Shown piece after piece: positions 5,878 through 14,524 of a DNA stretch of 64,000 nt. Every line of letters begins with the position of its first letter. Position 1 is the first letter of the stretch. The notes beneath the pieces are model-generated. The model did no database searches. It was given only the letters and a program-made list of their open reading frames with translations, and was not told where the DNA came from. Origin of the DNA: Aggregatibacter actinomycetemcomitans (GTDB lineage: Bacteria > Pseudomonadota > Gammaproteobacteria > Enterobacterales > Pasteurellaceae); NCBI GenBank assembly GCA_017160915.1, contig JACAWG010000054.1, positions 82,147 to 146,146 of the forward strand, read 5' to 3'. Made by a program: the position numbers and the translations under genes.

Positions 5878-6879
5878 ATGGAAACGGTGTATACTATCAA
5901 TAAGTTTGTTATTGTTGAGCCCAGCCAAACAGGTGGTTATGTTTGTATAGGTTCCAGACAAAAGCATATAAAAGATAATATATTATGGAATAATATCATA
6001 TCAGTCCTGTATTTATTCTATGAGGGGAGAAAAATTTCGGAGGTTTTAGCACTATCAAAAATTAATGATAAGAATTTTTATAGTATAGTGAGTATGCTTA
6101 TAGAAAATAATTTTATTACTCCTATTAGAGAAAAAAATGAAGCCTACGCTAGATATGACCGCAATTTTATTCATTATATGAGCTATGGAGGAGACCCTAT
6201 AAGAATTCAGGAAAACTTGTTAAATGCCAAGGTAACAATTATTGGATGTGGTGGAATAGGAAACCATGTATCCGCAATACTTGCTGGGGCAGGAGTAGGG
6301 GAAATTACGTTAGTAGATTGCGACACTATTGAACTTAGTAACTTGACCAGACAATATCTATTTACCGAAAACGATATAGGAAATAAAAAGACTACGACCT
6401 TAAAAAGAGAATTATTAAAAAGGAATTCCAGTTTAAAAATTAATGAAATAGAATTATCTATCAATTCTGAAGACGACTTTAAACAAATTCCATCTTCAAA
6501 CATATGGGTTTTATCTGCAGACGAACCGCTAGAAATTGGTGCGTGGCTTCATTCATACTGTTATAAAAACAACCAAGCCTACATAAGAGGTTGTTACCTT
6601 AATGATATTTCTGTCTATGGACCAATGTTTATTCCTAAAATTTCAAAGAATTATAGTTTAAATAACTATCCTAATGATATAAATCGTGACAAAAGAATAA
6701 AAAAAATAAATTCAAACTTTAAACCTGCAACATTTCCTTCAATAACTATTACTGCAGCAGCATGTTGTGCCGGTGATATTATAAAGTATATTGGGGGTTA
6801 TGCTTCTCCACTGTCAATTGATAAAAGAATTGGAATCTGGAGTGACGAGATATTAATAAAATCAATAGACATGGAGTAG
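5878..6879 (+). CDS. mccB: MccB-like peptide adenylyltransferase (E1/ThiF family)
   Basis: 333 residues (E. coli MccB 350). Residues 1-85 form a small N-terminal domain like the MccB peptide clamp (a winged-helix RiPP-recognition fold). Residues about 105-320 are an E1-like adenylating domain: nucleotide-binding GCGGIG at 123-128, acidic DCD at 147-149 and the E1 signature NLTRQ at 155-159, whose arginine contacts ATP. The CXXC zinc pairs of MoeB/ThiF are not apparent and there is no sulfur-carrier partner nearby, which argues against a thiamine or molybdopterin role. It should activate the C-terminal Asn of the 12-residue peptide with ATP to give a phosphoramidate-linked AMP. Codons are AT-rich (many ATA, AGA, TTA), unlike the flanking genes. 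ATG at 5878, with TAGGGAG upstream. Confidence 0.88.
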   Translation: METVYTINKFVIVEPSQTGGYVCIGSRQKHIKDNILWNNIISVLYLFYEGRKISEVLALSKINDKNFYSIVSMLIENNFITPIREKNEAYARYDRNFIHYMSYGGDPIRIQENLLNAKVTIIGCGGIGNHVSAILAGAGVGEITLVDCDTIELSNLTRQYLFTENDIGNKKTTTLKRELLKRNSSLKINEIELSINSEDDFKQIPSSNIWVLSADEPLEIGAWLHSYCYKNNQAYIRGCYLNDISVYGPMFIPKISKNYSLNNYPNDINRDKRIKKINSNFKPATFPSITITAAACCAGDIIKYIGGYASPLSIDKRIGIWSDEILIKSIDME

Positions 6880-6881
6880 CA

Positions 6882-8072
6882 ATGGATGTTCCTAAGAAAA
6901 TAACCGTAAATTATGCTTCATATACATCAATAAGAATGTTAATTGGTGTATACCATATAATGTATCTTCTCTCTACCGGAGTATCTCTACAGGAGATCGC
7001 CTTATTACAGGCTATTTTTACAGCGACAATTATTCTATTTGAAATACCATTGGCGATGTTTGCTGACGAGTACAATAGGAAATTATCTGTAATTATAGGT
7101 GTTTTAACGAATATTGTATTTTATATACTATGCTTAAAAGCCCCTAATATGCTGTATCTCTGTTTCGCCCAGATATTTTACGGATTATCTGCCAGTTTTA
7201 TATCCGGAGCATTAGAAGGCTGGATAATAAATGAGCTAAATGATAATAACAAATATTCCTATTATAATCATTTAACTGTAAAAATATCTTCTATTGGAAG
7301 CATATTATCCGGAGTTATAAGCTTCTTAATATATAAATCAACCAAAAACTTTACATACTTATATATTATAAGTGCTATACTTATGAGCATAACATTAATA
7401 AGTTTTGTATTCATTCCTCAAACAATAAAAAATCAAGCTAATATTGACAAGAAACAACAAATAGAACATTTCCTATATGTTTACAACCGAGTCATTAGAA
7501 AAAGTGATATATATTATTACATAATAATATCAGTTTTCTTTACAATGATAATGCAGGTGGTATTTTTCTACTGGCAGCCGGTGGTTAGCTACCAAGAGAA
7601 AAATTATGAGTACTTACTGTTATTTTGTTATATAGGCGTATTTCTTTCCCAATTTTTATACAATCACCTAATATCTAAATATAACAAAAAGATAGAGTAC
7701 TTTAAATATCAGATAACCTTATATGCAATATCAATATTTTGTATAATTACCATATTAATATTAAAATATTTAACAATAAAGGATATTAGTATAATATTTT
7801 ATATAATAATGATGGGAGCACTAACTACAATCCCAATTCTATTACAAAACAAATTTGTATCATCAAATCAAGATCTAAATGATGTAATATCTACTACCTT
7901 TAGCTTATTCTCATTTATATCAAGAGTATTCTCTATATTTTTATTAATTAGCATATACTTTATCCCTAAAATAGAAAATCCCGTAAATTTATTCTACATT
8001 CCTCTTATTATATTATTTATCAACTTATTAATTCATTTTAAATGGCTAAAGAAAAATAAATTTAATTCATAA
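6882..8072 (+). CDS. mccC: MFS exporter, MccC-like
   Basis: 396 residues with about 12 membrane-spanning segments. A major facilitator motif A-like loop, AMFADEYNRK, is at residues 58-67 between helices 2 and 3. It begins two bases after the mccB stop, with GGAG inside the end of mccB as ribosome site, so the two genes are co-translated. In microcin C operons MccC is the MFS pump that exports the peptide-nucleotide and gives the producer part of its protection; this gene occupies the same place. No MccD/E modification genes and no MccE/MccF immunity gene follow. It is very AT-rich and has no uptake signal inside. MFS membership is secure; the cargo is inferred from context. Confidence 0.85.
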   Translation: MDVPKKITVNYASYTSIRMLIGVYHIMYLLSTGVSLQEIALLQAIFTATIILFEIPLAMFADEYNRKLSVIIGVLTNIVFYILCLKAPNMLYLCFAQIFYGLSASFISGALEGWIINELNDNNKYSYYNHLTVKISSIGSILSGVISFLIYKSTKNFTYLYIISAILMSITLISFVFIPQTIKNQANIDKKQQIEHFLYVYNRVIRKSDIYYYIIISVFFTMIMQVVFFYWQPVVSYQEKNYEYLLLFCYIGVFLSQFLYNHLISKYNKKIEYFKYQITLYAISIFCIITILILKYLTIKDISIIFYIIMMGALTTIPILLQNKFVSSNQDLNDVISTTFSLFSFISRVFSIFLLISIYFIPKIENPVNLFYIPLIILFINLLIHFKWLKKNKFNS

Positions 8073-8085
8073 TCTAAATTATATT

Positions 8086-8149
8086 AAAGTGCGGTCGGTT
8101 TTCAGATTGTTTTTCGGATGAAAAACGTTAGAAAAACCGACCGCACTTT
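8086..8149. terminator. Bidirectional terminator made of inverted uptake signals
   Basis: AAAGTGCGGTCGGTTTT (8086-8102) and AAAACCGACCGCACTTT (8133-8149), 17-base arms with a 30-base loop and T runs on the outer side of each strand. It closes the microcin-type operon and the convergent dapE-M15 operon, and marks the right edge of the AT-rich insert. Confidence 0.8.
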
Positions 8150-8159
8150 TTCGCTGAAA

Positions 8160-8846
8160 TCACACGAAATATTGCTCGAAAATCTGTGGAAGATGCTGCC
8201 GTAACACCGCGCTACCCGCGATCTCCTCATTTTCCCATGCCTGCAATAACACCGCCGCTGAGAACTGCTGCTTCGCCTTTTCCGCTAAGGGAACATAGCT
8301 AATATGCCAAGGTTCGCGCCCGATTTTTTTCCCTTCCGGCATTGCCATAAACGGCAGAACGAAATCAAAGTGCGGGAGATTTTCCGCGAGAAATTCGCTC
8401 AATTCAAAGAAATAACCGCCCTTTTCATATTCCCAGGGTTCGAGCTGTAATGCCTGCCCCAGCGGCAGTAAATCAGGATCGAAAATGTCAATTTCCGTCC
8501 CCCAATGATGGCGGCTCGCTCCCGGCAACGCCGACCAATGCAAAATCGCCTGACATTTTTGCCAGTCGTCTAACCGGGTTAAATCTAACGCGTTGCCTGC
8601 GTCATCATGCACCTTACGTTCACCGTGAAATTTGCCGTTCCAAATCTGTTGCTGGCGTGCAAAATCACGAAAGCTGCTCGCCGGCTGTAAATTAAAGCCC
8701 TTTTTCACCGCACTTTTTTGCAAGCCTTGAAAGGCTTTTACCGCCTGAGCTTGTAGAAAGTGATTTGGTGAATGGGGCGTCGGCAGGTTCACTAAATGTT
8801 CACGGGATTTTCCGGTAAGCATCTCTGCAGTTAATTTCATTTTCAT
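8160..8846 (-). CDS. M15 family D-alanyl-D-alanine carboxypeptidase-like protein
   Basis: 228 residues. The VanY/M15 zinc-peptidase signature is intact: S111, H113, G116 and D120 in [10 protein letters not shown] give two zinc ligands, and EPWH (E178-H181) gives the catalytic glutamate and third ligand. Members trim peptidoglycan stem peptides. There is no signal peptide or anchor, so the protein looks cytoplasmic unless exported otherwise. Its ATG overlaps the dapE stop by four bases (ATGA), so it is translated with a diaminopimelate gene. An internal uptake signal and normal codon use mark it as resident, not part of the microcin-type insert. A role in immunity cannot be excluded but is not suggested by the family. 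Confidence 0.85.
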   Translation of the reverse strand: MKMKLTAEMLTGKSREHLVNLPTPHSPNHFLQAQAVKAFQGLQKSAVKKGFNLQPASSFRDFARQQQIWNGKFHGERKVHDDAGNALDLTRLDDWQKCQAILHWSALPGASRHHWGTEIDIFDPDLLPLGQALQLEPWEYEKGGYFFELSEFLAENLPHFDFVLPFMAMPEGKKIGREPWHISYVPLAEKAKQQFSAAVLLQAWENEEIAGSAVLRQHLPQIFEQYFV

Positions 8847-9976
8847 TTATCCAATAAATTCACTAACATTTGATGGTAAATCTGACCGCACTTACCCAGC
8901 TCTTCTACGCTTACGCACTCGTTCACTTTATGAATGGTAGCGTTAAGCGGTCCGAATTCCACCACTTCCGCGCCCATCAGCGCAATAAAACGTCCGTCTG
9001 AGGTGCCGCCGCCGGTTTCCAATTTCGGCGTAATGCCTACGATTTGTTGCAGACTGTCCACCAACGCATTGACGAGTTTTCCGGGTCTCGTTAAAAACGG
9101 TTTGCCGGAAAGATTCCATTCAATACGATATTTAAGTTCATGCCTTTCTAGCATTTCGGCAACTTTCTGTTTAATGATTTCGTCCGTTACTTCCGTGCAA
9201 TAACGCAAATTAAATTGCACATAAAGCTCACCCGGAATCACGTTATTGCTACCGGTGCCGGCGTGAATATTGGCGATTTGCAGACTGGTCGGCGGGAAAA
9301 ACTCGTTGCCGTTGTCCCATTGGTAAGTGGTGAGTTCCTGCAAGAACGGCGCGGCTTTGTGAATGGGATTTTCTGCCAGATGAGGATAGGCGACGTGCCC
9401 TTGAATGCCCTGAATATACAGATTGCCCGTGATGGAACCACGGCGACCGTTTTTCACCACATCGCCCAAGGTTTGCGAACTGGAAGGCTCGCCCACCATA
9501 CAATAGGTGATATTTTCACCGCGTGCCATTAAGGTTTCCACCACGCGCACCGTGCCGTCTTTTGCGGCGGCTTCTTCGTCGGAGGTGATTAATAATGCGA
9601 TGGTTCCCGGATGATTAGGATGGGCTTTTACATATTCTTCTGCCGCCACAATCATTGCCGCAAGCGATCCTTTCATATCCGCCGCGCCGCGTCCATAAAG
9701 CATATCGTCCACGATTTTTGCGTCGAAAGGCGGATAAGTCCATTGGCTTTCATCACCCGTCGGCACCACATCCGTATGCCCGGCAAAGGCTGTCACCGGT
9801 TCACCACTGCCATGCTTTGCCCATAAATTGAGCGTGTCGTTAAAAGGCAGCCATTCGATTCGGAAACCTAATTTTTCTAACCGTTCTGCGATCAGTTGCT
9901 GACAGCCTTCGTCATTGGGGCTGATGGATGGACGACGGATTAATGCTTGCGCCAAAGAGACAACCTTTTCTTTCAT
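8843..9976 (-). CDS. dapE: Succinyl-diaminopimelate desuccinylase
   Basis: 377 residues from the ATG at 9976, which has AGGAG five bases upstream and gives the usual family length; the frame stays open to 10006. Zinc-dependent M20 peptidase-family enzyme: [20 protein letters not shown] and TSDEEAAA carry the metal ligands and the catalytic glutamate. It cleaves N-succinyl-LL-diaminopimelate to LL-diaminopimelate and succinate, for lysine and peptidoglycan synthesis. The M15 peptidase gene overlaps its end. The yffB-like gene lies upstream, as in E. coli, but here an inverted-repeat element separates them. Confidence 0.96.
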   Translation of the reverse strand: MKEKVVSLAQALIRRPSISPNDEGCQQLIAERLEKLGFRIEWLPFNDTLNLWAKHGSGEPVTAFAGHTDVVPTGDESQWTYPPFDAKIVDDMLYGRGAADMKGSLAAMIVAAEEYVKAHPNHPGTIALLITSDEEAAAKDGTVRVVETLMARGENITYCMVGEPSSSQTLGDVVKNGRRGSITGNLYIQGIQGHVAYPHLAENPIHKAAPFLQELTTYQWDNGNEFFPPTSLQIANIHAGTGSNNVIPGELYVQFNLRYCTEVTDEIIKQKVAEMLERHELKYRIEWNLSGKPFLTRPGKLVNALVDSLQQIVGITPKLETGGGTSDGRFIALMGAEVVEFGPLNATIHKVNECVSVEELGKCGQIYHQMLVNLLDK

Positions 9977-10025
9977 AAAAACTCCTATATTATGTAGCAA
10001 ATGCACAAAACCGTTGCTGAGACGA

Positions 10026-10124
10026 TTCCTGAGCTTGTCGAAGGATTAGTCGAAGCATGAGTTTTGTGCCTAAACGGGATGAAATTACTCATCCTTCGAC
10101 AAGCTCAGGAACCGTAATTTCATC
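10026..10124. repeat. Intergenic palindromic repeat between yffB-like gene and dapE
   Basis: Two perfect 21-base inverted arms, 10026-10046 and 10091-10111, with core CTTCGACAAGCTCAGG. A second, interlocked pair is GATGAAATTAC (10078-10088) with GTAATTTCATC (10114-10124), which shares the region of the right arm. This looks like a REP-type mobile palindromic unit; the core motif recurs in many bacterial genomes. Confidence 0.8.
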
Positions 10125-10176
10125 TTTATGCAACTGCTACACAATTTCAAAAAACTCCTGAAAAATTGACCGCACT

Positions 10177-10521
10177 TTATGCAAATGCTGTCTGATATTC
10201 TTTTTCATTAAACCCAATCAACGCCTTGCCCTCTTGCAAAATAATCGGGCGTTTGATTAAGGTTGGATTATCAGCAAGTACAGAAAGTACGGTGGATTTT
10301 GAAAGTGTTTTTTTGATTTGCTCGTCAAGATTACGCCAGGTGGTGCTGCGTTTGTTCACCAAGTTTTCCCAGCCGAATTGCGCTTCCGCTTGTTGTAAAA
10401 AAGCCTTATCCAAGCCATCCTCACGGTAATCATGCAGTTTGTGTTCAATGTGGTGATCCGCAAGCCATTTCAGCGCTTTTTTCACGGTATCGCAGTTTTT
10501 AATGCCATAAACAATAATCAT
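10177..10521 (-). CDS. yffB: Spx/ArsC family thioredoxin-fold protein, YffB-like
   Basis: 114 residues, the family length. MIIVYGIKNCDTVKKALKWL has the thioredoxin-fold start with a single cysteine at position 10 (NCDTVKKA) in place of the CXXC of Spx. The downstream block LIKRPIIL followed by GFNEKEY is the conserved ArsC/Spx end. E. coli YffB is also found next to dapE. It is probably a glutathione-linked reductase-like protein; true arsenate reduction is not supported by the sequence. ATG at 10521, GGAGAAACG upstream. Confidence 0.85.
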   Translation of the reverse strand: MIIVYGIKNCDTVKKALKWLADHHIEHKLHDYREDGLDKAFLQQAEAQFGWENLVNKRSTTWRNLDEQIKKTLSKSTVLSVLADNPTLIKRPIILQEGKALIGFNEKEYQTAFA

Positions 10522-10540
10522 CGTTTCTCCTAAATAAAAA

Positions 10541-10569
10541 AATCCCTACTCCATTTCAGAATAGGGATT
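10541..10569 (-). terminator. Terminator of htpG
   Basis: AATCCCTA (10541-10548) with TAGGGATT (10562-10569), 13-base loop, followed on the minus strand by a run of T. It lies 20 bases beyond the htpG stop. Confidence 0.85.
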
Positions 10570-10588
10570 CTAACCGAAATTACGCCGA

Positions 10589-12469
10589 TTAGCCTAATAA
10601 CTTATTAATTCGCTTAATAAACGCCGCCGGGTTTTCCAAGGAGCCGCGTTCGGCAAGCATGGCTTGTTCCAACAATAATTCCACCCAATCGGCGAATTGT
10701 GCTTCATCGGCGATTTCAGCGACTTTTTTCACCAAATGATGTTCCGGATTCAGCTCGAAGGTGTATTTTACTTCCGGCACCGGCTGACCTGCGGCGGCAA
10801 AAAGTTTTGCCATCTGCGTGGTCATTTGATCGTTATCGGTGGAAACCACTGCCGGGGTGTCGGTTAAACGGTGGGTTAAACGCACCGCTTTCACGCGTTC
10901 GCCCAACAAGGTTTTCACCCGTTCAACAAAGCTGCCGAAAGATTCGTCTTGTGCCTTTTGTTCTTCCGCTTCGTTGTCTGCCAAATCGCCTAAATCCAAA
11001 TCCGCTTTGGTGATACTTTGTAACGGTTTGCCGTCGAATTCCGTTAAGTAGCTCAACATCCATTCGTCAATGCGATCAGATAACAACAATACTTCAATGC
11101 CTTTCTTGTTGAATAATTCCAAGTGCGGGCTGTTTTTCGCTGCAACAAAACTGTCCGCCGTGATGTAATAAATGGCTTTTTGCCCGTCTTTCATGCGGGA
11201 AACGTAGTCTTCCAAGGAAACGGTTTGTTCGCTGCCGTCATTGTGAGTGGACGCAAAACGCAATAGTTTGGCGATGGCTTCTTTGTTGGCAAAGTCTTCC
11301 GCCGGACCTTCTTTTAACACCAAGCCGAATTCTTTCCAGAATTGTTGGTATTTTTCCGCATCGTCTTTCGCCAATTTTTCCAGCATTTGCAAGGAACGTT
11401 TGGTTAAGGCCTTGCGTAACGCCGCCGTGACTTTGTTGTCTTGCAAGATTTCACGGGATACGTTTAGCGGCAAATCGTTGCTATCAATTAACCCGCGCAT
11501 AAAACGCAGATAATTCGGCATGAATTGCTCCGCGTCGTCCATGATAAACACGCGTTGCACATAGAGTTTTAAGCCGTGCTTATGCTCGCGATTAAACAAA
11601 TCCCAAGGAGCTTTGGATGGCACGTAAAGCAGGCTGGTATATTCCTGATTGCCTTCCACCTTGTTATGCGCCCACAGTAGCGGGTCGGCGAAATCATGGC
11701 TTAAATGCTTATAAAATTCTTTGTATTCATCGTCAGAAATTTCGTTTTTACTGCGCGTCCAAAGGGCATCAGATTTGTTGATTTTTTCCCATTTTTCGCC
11801 GGTTTCTTTACCTTCCTCGTCATATTCTTTGGTCAGCATTTCCACCGGAAGACCGATATGGTCGGAATATTTGCCGATGATGTCGCGCAAGCGCCATTCG
11901 TTTAAGAATTCTTTTTCATCCTCGCGCAAATGCAAAATCACATCGGTGCCACGGGATTTTTTCTCAATGTCCGCCACCGTATAATCGCCTTCGCCGGCAG
12001 ATTCCCAAATCACGCCTTTATCCGCAGGCTCGCCTGCCGCACGGGTTTTTACCGTGACTTTATCGGCAACAATAAAGGCGGAATAAAATCCCACACCGAA
12101 TTGACCAATAAGCTGGCTGTCTTTCGCTTGATCGCTACCGAGCGCGGCTAAAAATTCTTTCGTACCGGATTTGGCGATTGTGCCCAAATGATCGATAACC
12201 TGTTCGCGGGTCATGCCGATACCGTTATCACTCACGGTTAAGGTGCCTTTTTCGCTGTCAAAGCTGATACGCACGCGCAATTCGCCGTCACCTGCATATA
12301 AATCCGGATTGGAAAGGGCTTTAAAACGCAGTTTATCCGCCGCATCGGAGGCATTGGAAATCAATTCGCGCAAGAAAATTTCTTTATTGGAATATAAAGA
12401 ATGGATCATTAATTGTAACAGTTGTTTGACTTCCGATTGGAAGCCGCGGGTTTCTTGATTTGTACTCAT
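10589..12469 (-). CDS. htpG: Chaperone HtpG (bacterial Hsp90)
   Basis: 626 residues, close to the E. coli length of 624. The GHKL ATPase domain is at the N-terminus: [17 protein letters not shown], the VSDNGIGM Bergerat motif and [17 protein letters not shown]. The middle domain contains [11 protein letters not shown] with the catalytic arginine region, and the C-terminal dimerisation domain ends in [10 protein letters not shown]. It is an ATP-dependent homodimeric chaperone in the cytoplasm acting with DnaK on late folding clients. Monocistronic, with a possible heat-shock promoter at 12508-12536 and a terminator at 10541. Confidence 0.98.
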   Translation of the reverse strand: MSTNQETRGFQSEVKQLLQLMIHSLYSNKEIFLRELISNASDAADKLRFKALSNPDLYAGDGELRVRISFDSEKGTLTVSDNGIGMTREQVIDHLGTIAKSGTKEFLAALGSDQAKDSQLIGQFGVGFYSAFIVADKVTVKTRAAGEPADKGVIWESAGEGDYTVADIEKKSRGTDVILHLREDEKEFLNEWRLRDIIGKYSDHIGLPVEMLTKEYDEEGKETGEKWEKINKSDALWTRSKNEISDDEYKEFYKHLSHDFADPLLWAHNKVEGNQEYTSLLYVPSKAPWDLFNREHKHGLKLYVQRVFIMDDAEQFMPNYLRFMRGLIDSNDLPLNVSREILQDNKVTAALRKALTKRSLQMLEKLAKDDAEKYQQFWKEFGLVLKEGPAEDFANKEAIAKLLRFASTHNDGSEQTVSLEDYVSRMKDGQKAIYYITADSFVAAKNSPHLELFNKKGIEVLLLSDRIDEWMLSYLTEFDGKPLQSITKADLDLGDLADNEAEEQKAQDESFGSFVERVKTLLGERVKAVRLTHRLTDTPAVVSTDNDQMTTQMAKLFAAAGQPVPEVKYTFELNPEHHLVKKVAEIADEAQFADWVELLLEQAMLAERGSLENPAAFIKRINKLLG

Positions 12470-12507
12470 CTTCTTCCTACTTATGTTGATAAATTGAAAA
12501 CGTTATG

Positions 12508-12536
12508 GATATAAGTGCGGAAGGCAAAATTTCAAG
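12508..12536 (-). promoter_or_regulatory. Candidate htpG promoter
   Basis: On the minus strand CTTGAAA (12536-12530) is the ideal heat-shock sigma factor -35 element, and TTATATC near 12514-12508 is the -10 area. The -10 does not match the sigma-32 consensus CCCCATNT well and could equally serve sigma-70 (TTGAAA, 16 bases, TATATC). Confidence 0.4.
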
Positions 12537-12633
12537 AGCCCCGGCAAAGAAAAGTGCGGTCGTTTTTCAGGGAATTTTTTTAGCGTTAAGCTGTCTTTAG
12601 TTAAGTTCTCACTCACAACCATAAGGAAACTTT

Positions 12634-13269
12634 ATGGATTTTAATAACCTGTTAAACCAAGTCGTCAATCTTGCGAAAAAATCCGCAAGCCGTTTAGAAA
12701 CCGGAAATTCCACCGTGGACACCCTCACCAAAGTGGGAGGCGGAGCCGCACTTACCGGTATTTTATCAATGATCTTAGGGCGCTCCGGCGGTGCCAGTTT
12801 AACCAAATTAGGCTCCTTGGCGATTTTGGGTAACATGGCATATCAAGCCTATCAAAACTACCAAAAGTCCCAACAAAATGCCCAACCGGAAATCAGTCAA
12901 AATGAATTTGACGTATTAAATTCAACCGGCAATACCGACGCCGGTGCCATTATTCTACGTACCATGATTGCCGCTGCCGCCTCTGACGGCGAAATCAGCG
13001 AAGAAGAAAAAGCATTGATTTTGAAAGAAAGCGGTGATTCGGAATTGAGCCAATGGCTTGCACAAGAAATCGAACATCCTATTAACGTTGCCGAGATTGC
13101 AAAAACAGTGGGAAATGACACCGCACTTGCGGCAAATGTGTATTTAGCGGCGCGTTTGGTTTGTCAGGAGTTGTCCCGCAAAGAAATCATTTTCTTATCG
13201 GAATTAGCCAAAGCCCTCGGTTTAGACGATAAACTGGTGGAACAATTGGAGCAACAAGCCGGTTTCTAA
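12634..13269 (+). CDS. DUF533 / TerB-like protein, YebE family
   Basis: 211 residues. The N-terminal 40 residues are amphipathic, followed by a glycine-rich, probably membrane-associated stretch (GGGAALTGILSMILGRSGGASL, about residues 33-54). The C-terminal half is an alpha-helical TerB-like domain: IILRTMIAAAASDGEISEEEKALIL carries the acidic motif of the family. The E. coli homologue YebE is a Cpx envelope-stress target of unknown function. Single gene with ATAAGGA upstream of the ATG, divergent from htpG and closed by the terminator at 13283. Confidence 0.82.
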   Translation: MDFNNLLNQVVNLAKKSASRLETGNSTVDTLTKVGGGAALTGILSMILGRSGGASLTKLGSLAILGNMAYQAYQNYQKSQQNAQPEISQNEFDVLNSTGNTDAGAIILRTMIAAAASDGEISEEEKALILKESGDSELSQWLAQEIEHPINVAEIAKTVGNDTALAANVYLAARLVCQELSRKEIIFLSELAKALGLDDKLVEQLEQQAGF

Positions 13270-13282
13270 TTTAACAAAATGT

Positions 13283-13321
13283 AAAAAGGCATTATCGAAT
13301 TTAAAACGGTAATGCCTTTTT
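13283..13321. terminator. Bidirectional terminator between DUF533 gene and pheA
   Basis: AAAAAGGCATTA (13283-13294) pairs with TAATGCCTTTTT (13310-13321); A tract on one side and T tract on the other serve the two convergent genes. Confidence 0.9.
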
Positions 13322-13334
13322 CTTTTGTTCGGAT

Positions 13335-14498
13335 TTAAGTGGAAATTTTCGTCGGTTTAACAATTTCGCTTGGATAACACCCCAGAATTTTCAGATGATT
13401 ACTGAATTGCTTTAATTCTTCCAACGCGGCTTGCGTATCGGGGTGGTGAATATTGGCTTCGATTTCCAAATAAAACATTTCTTCCCAAGGCTTGCCGTAA
13501 ATCGGGCGGGACTCCAGCTTTGTCATATTAATATTATGTTTTTTGAATACCAATAAGGCATCAACCAACGATCCCGCTTGTTGTCCCGTGCTCATTAACA
13601 AGAGCGTTTTGGTGTGAATTTGTGGGGAAACGCTGTGCGCTTTCTTCGCGATCACGATAAAACGGGTGATGTTGTTTTCTTGGTTGGCGATATTGCGTTG
13701 CAACACTTTCAAGCCGTACAACTTACCGCCGTCCTCATTGCCTAACGCCGCAATATTCGGTTTATTTAAACCGGCAACCAACTGCATGGCATGGGAGCTG
13801 CTTTCGCAATATTCAATATGTACCCGATCCAACCCTTGGATAAATTGACTGCATTGTTGAATCACTTGCGGGTGGCTGTACAGGGTATCAATTTTGCTTA
13901 AATCATCCTGCTCATTCACTAACACGCAATGTTGAATCGGATAGGCAAGTTCGCCCACCAAAAACAAATCGGTGTGCTGTAATAAATCATACACTTCGTT
14001 AATGGCGCCGGAAGTGGTGTTCTCCAACGGCAGAACGCCGTAATCCGCTTCGCCGTTACGTACTTTCTCAAACACCTGTTCAAAACTCGCACAGCTGATT
14101 TCGACCAGTTGCTCCTGATAACGGGTGGCGTAATTACGCGACGCCAGATGGGAATATGAGCCGCGTTTGCCGAGAAATGCAATATGAATATCCTGCTCGC
14201 GCTGTTCATTGAGTTTCTTCTGCAAATAAACCTGCTGCGTTAGCACCGAATCTTCAATGATTTTCTGGAAAATCGAGGTGATATATTGCGGTTCAAGCTG
14301 ATAGTTTTCGTTTTCCGCGAACTGTACCAACTCCTGCAATAACTGCTCTTCACGGGCGGCATCACGCAACGGTTTTTGCGTCACTTCTTTGCTACGCACC
14401 ACATCGAACGCCAAACGGTGGCGTTCGGACAGCAGTTTCAGTAAGCTGCGGTCAATTTGCGTAATTTGCTGGCGAATTTCACTTAAATCCAATGACAT
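13335..14498 (-). CDS. pheA: Bifunctional chorismate mutase / prephenate dehydratase (P-protein)
   Basis: 387 residues, matching E. coli PheA (386). The chorismate mutase domain is residues 1-90 ([23 protein letters not shown], with the catalytic arginine and lysine-containing helices). The prephenate dehydratase domain follows ([28 protein letters not shown]). The ACT regulatory domain is at about 300-375 with the phenylalanine-binding ESRP motif. It makes phenylpyruvate from chorismate and is normally feedback-inhibited by phenylalanine. I did not find a clear phe leader peptide or attenuator in the 26-base gap to ushA, so it is probably read from an upstream promoter. Confidence 0.97.
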   Translation of the reverse strand: MSLDLSEIRQQITQIDRSLLKLLSERHRLAFDVVRSKEVTQKPLRDAAREEQLLQELVQFAENENYQLEPQYITSIFQKIIEDSVLTQQVYLQKKLNEQREQDIHIAFLGKRGSYSHLASRNYATRYQEQLVEISCASFEQVFEKVRNGEADYGVLPLENTTSGAINEVYDLLQHTDLFLVGELAYPIQHCVLVNEQDDLSKIDTLYSHPQVIQQCSQFIQGLDRVHIEYCESSSHAMQLVAGLNKPNIAALGNEDGGKLYGLKVLQRNIANQENNITRFIVIAKKAHSVSPQIHTKTLLLMSTGQQAGSLVDALLVFKKHNINMTKLESRPIYGKPWEEMFYLEIEANIHHPDTQAALEELKQFSNHLKILGCYPSEIVKPTKIST

Positions 14499-14524
14499 AA
14501 ATTTTCCTTTTGCTTGATCACCCG

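Noticed and set aside
6207-6503. Minus-strand frame within mccB
   Set aside because: Shadow of the AT-rich mccB gene; no ribosome site or independent support.
5878-6879. ThiF/MoeB role in thiamine or molybdopterin synthesis
   Set aside because: No ThiS/MoaD-like partner, no apparent CXXC zinc pairs, and an N-terminal clamp-like domain plus exporter and Asn-ending peptide fit MccB better.
8160-8846. M15 peptidase as part of the microcin-type operon
   Set aside because: It is on the opposite strand, overlaps dapE, has native composition and is separated by a bidirectional terminator. Kept only as a remote immunity candidate.
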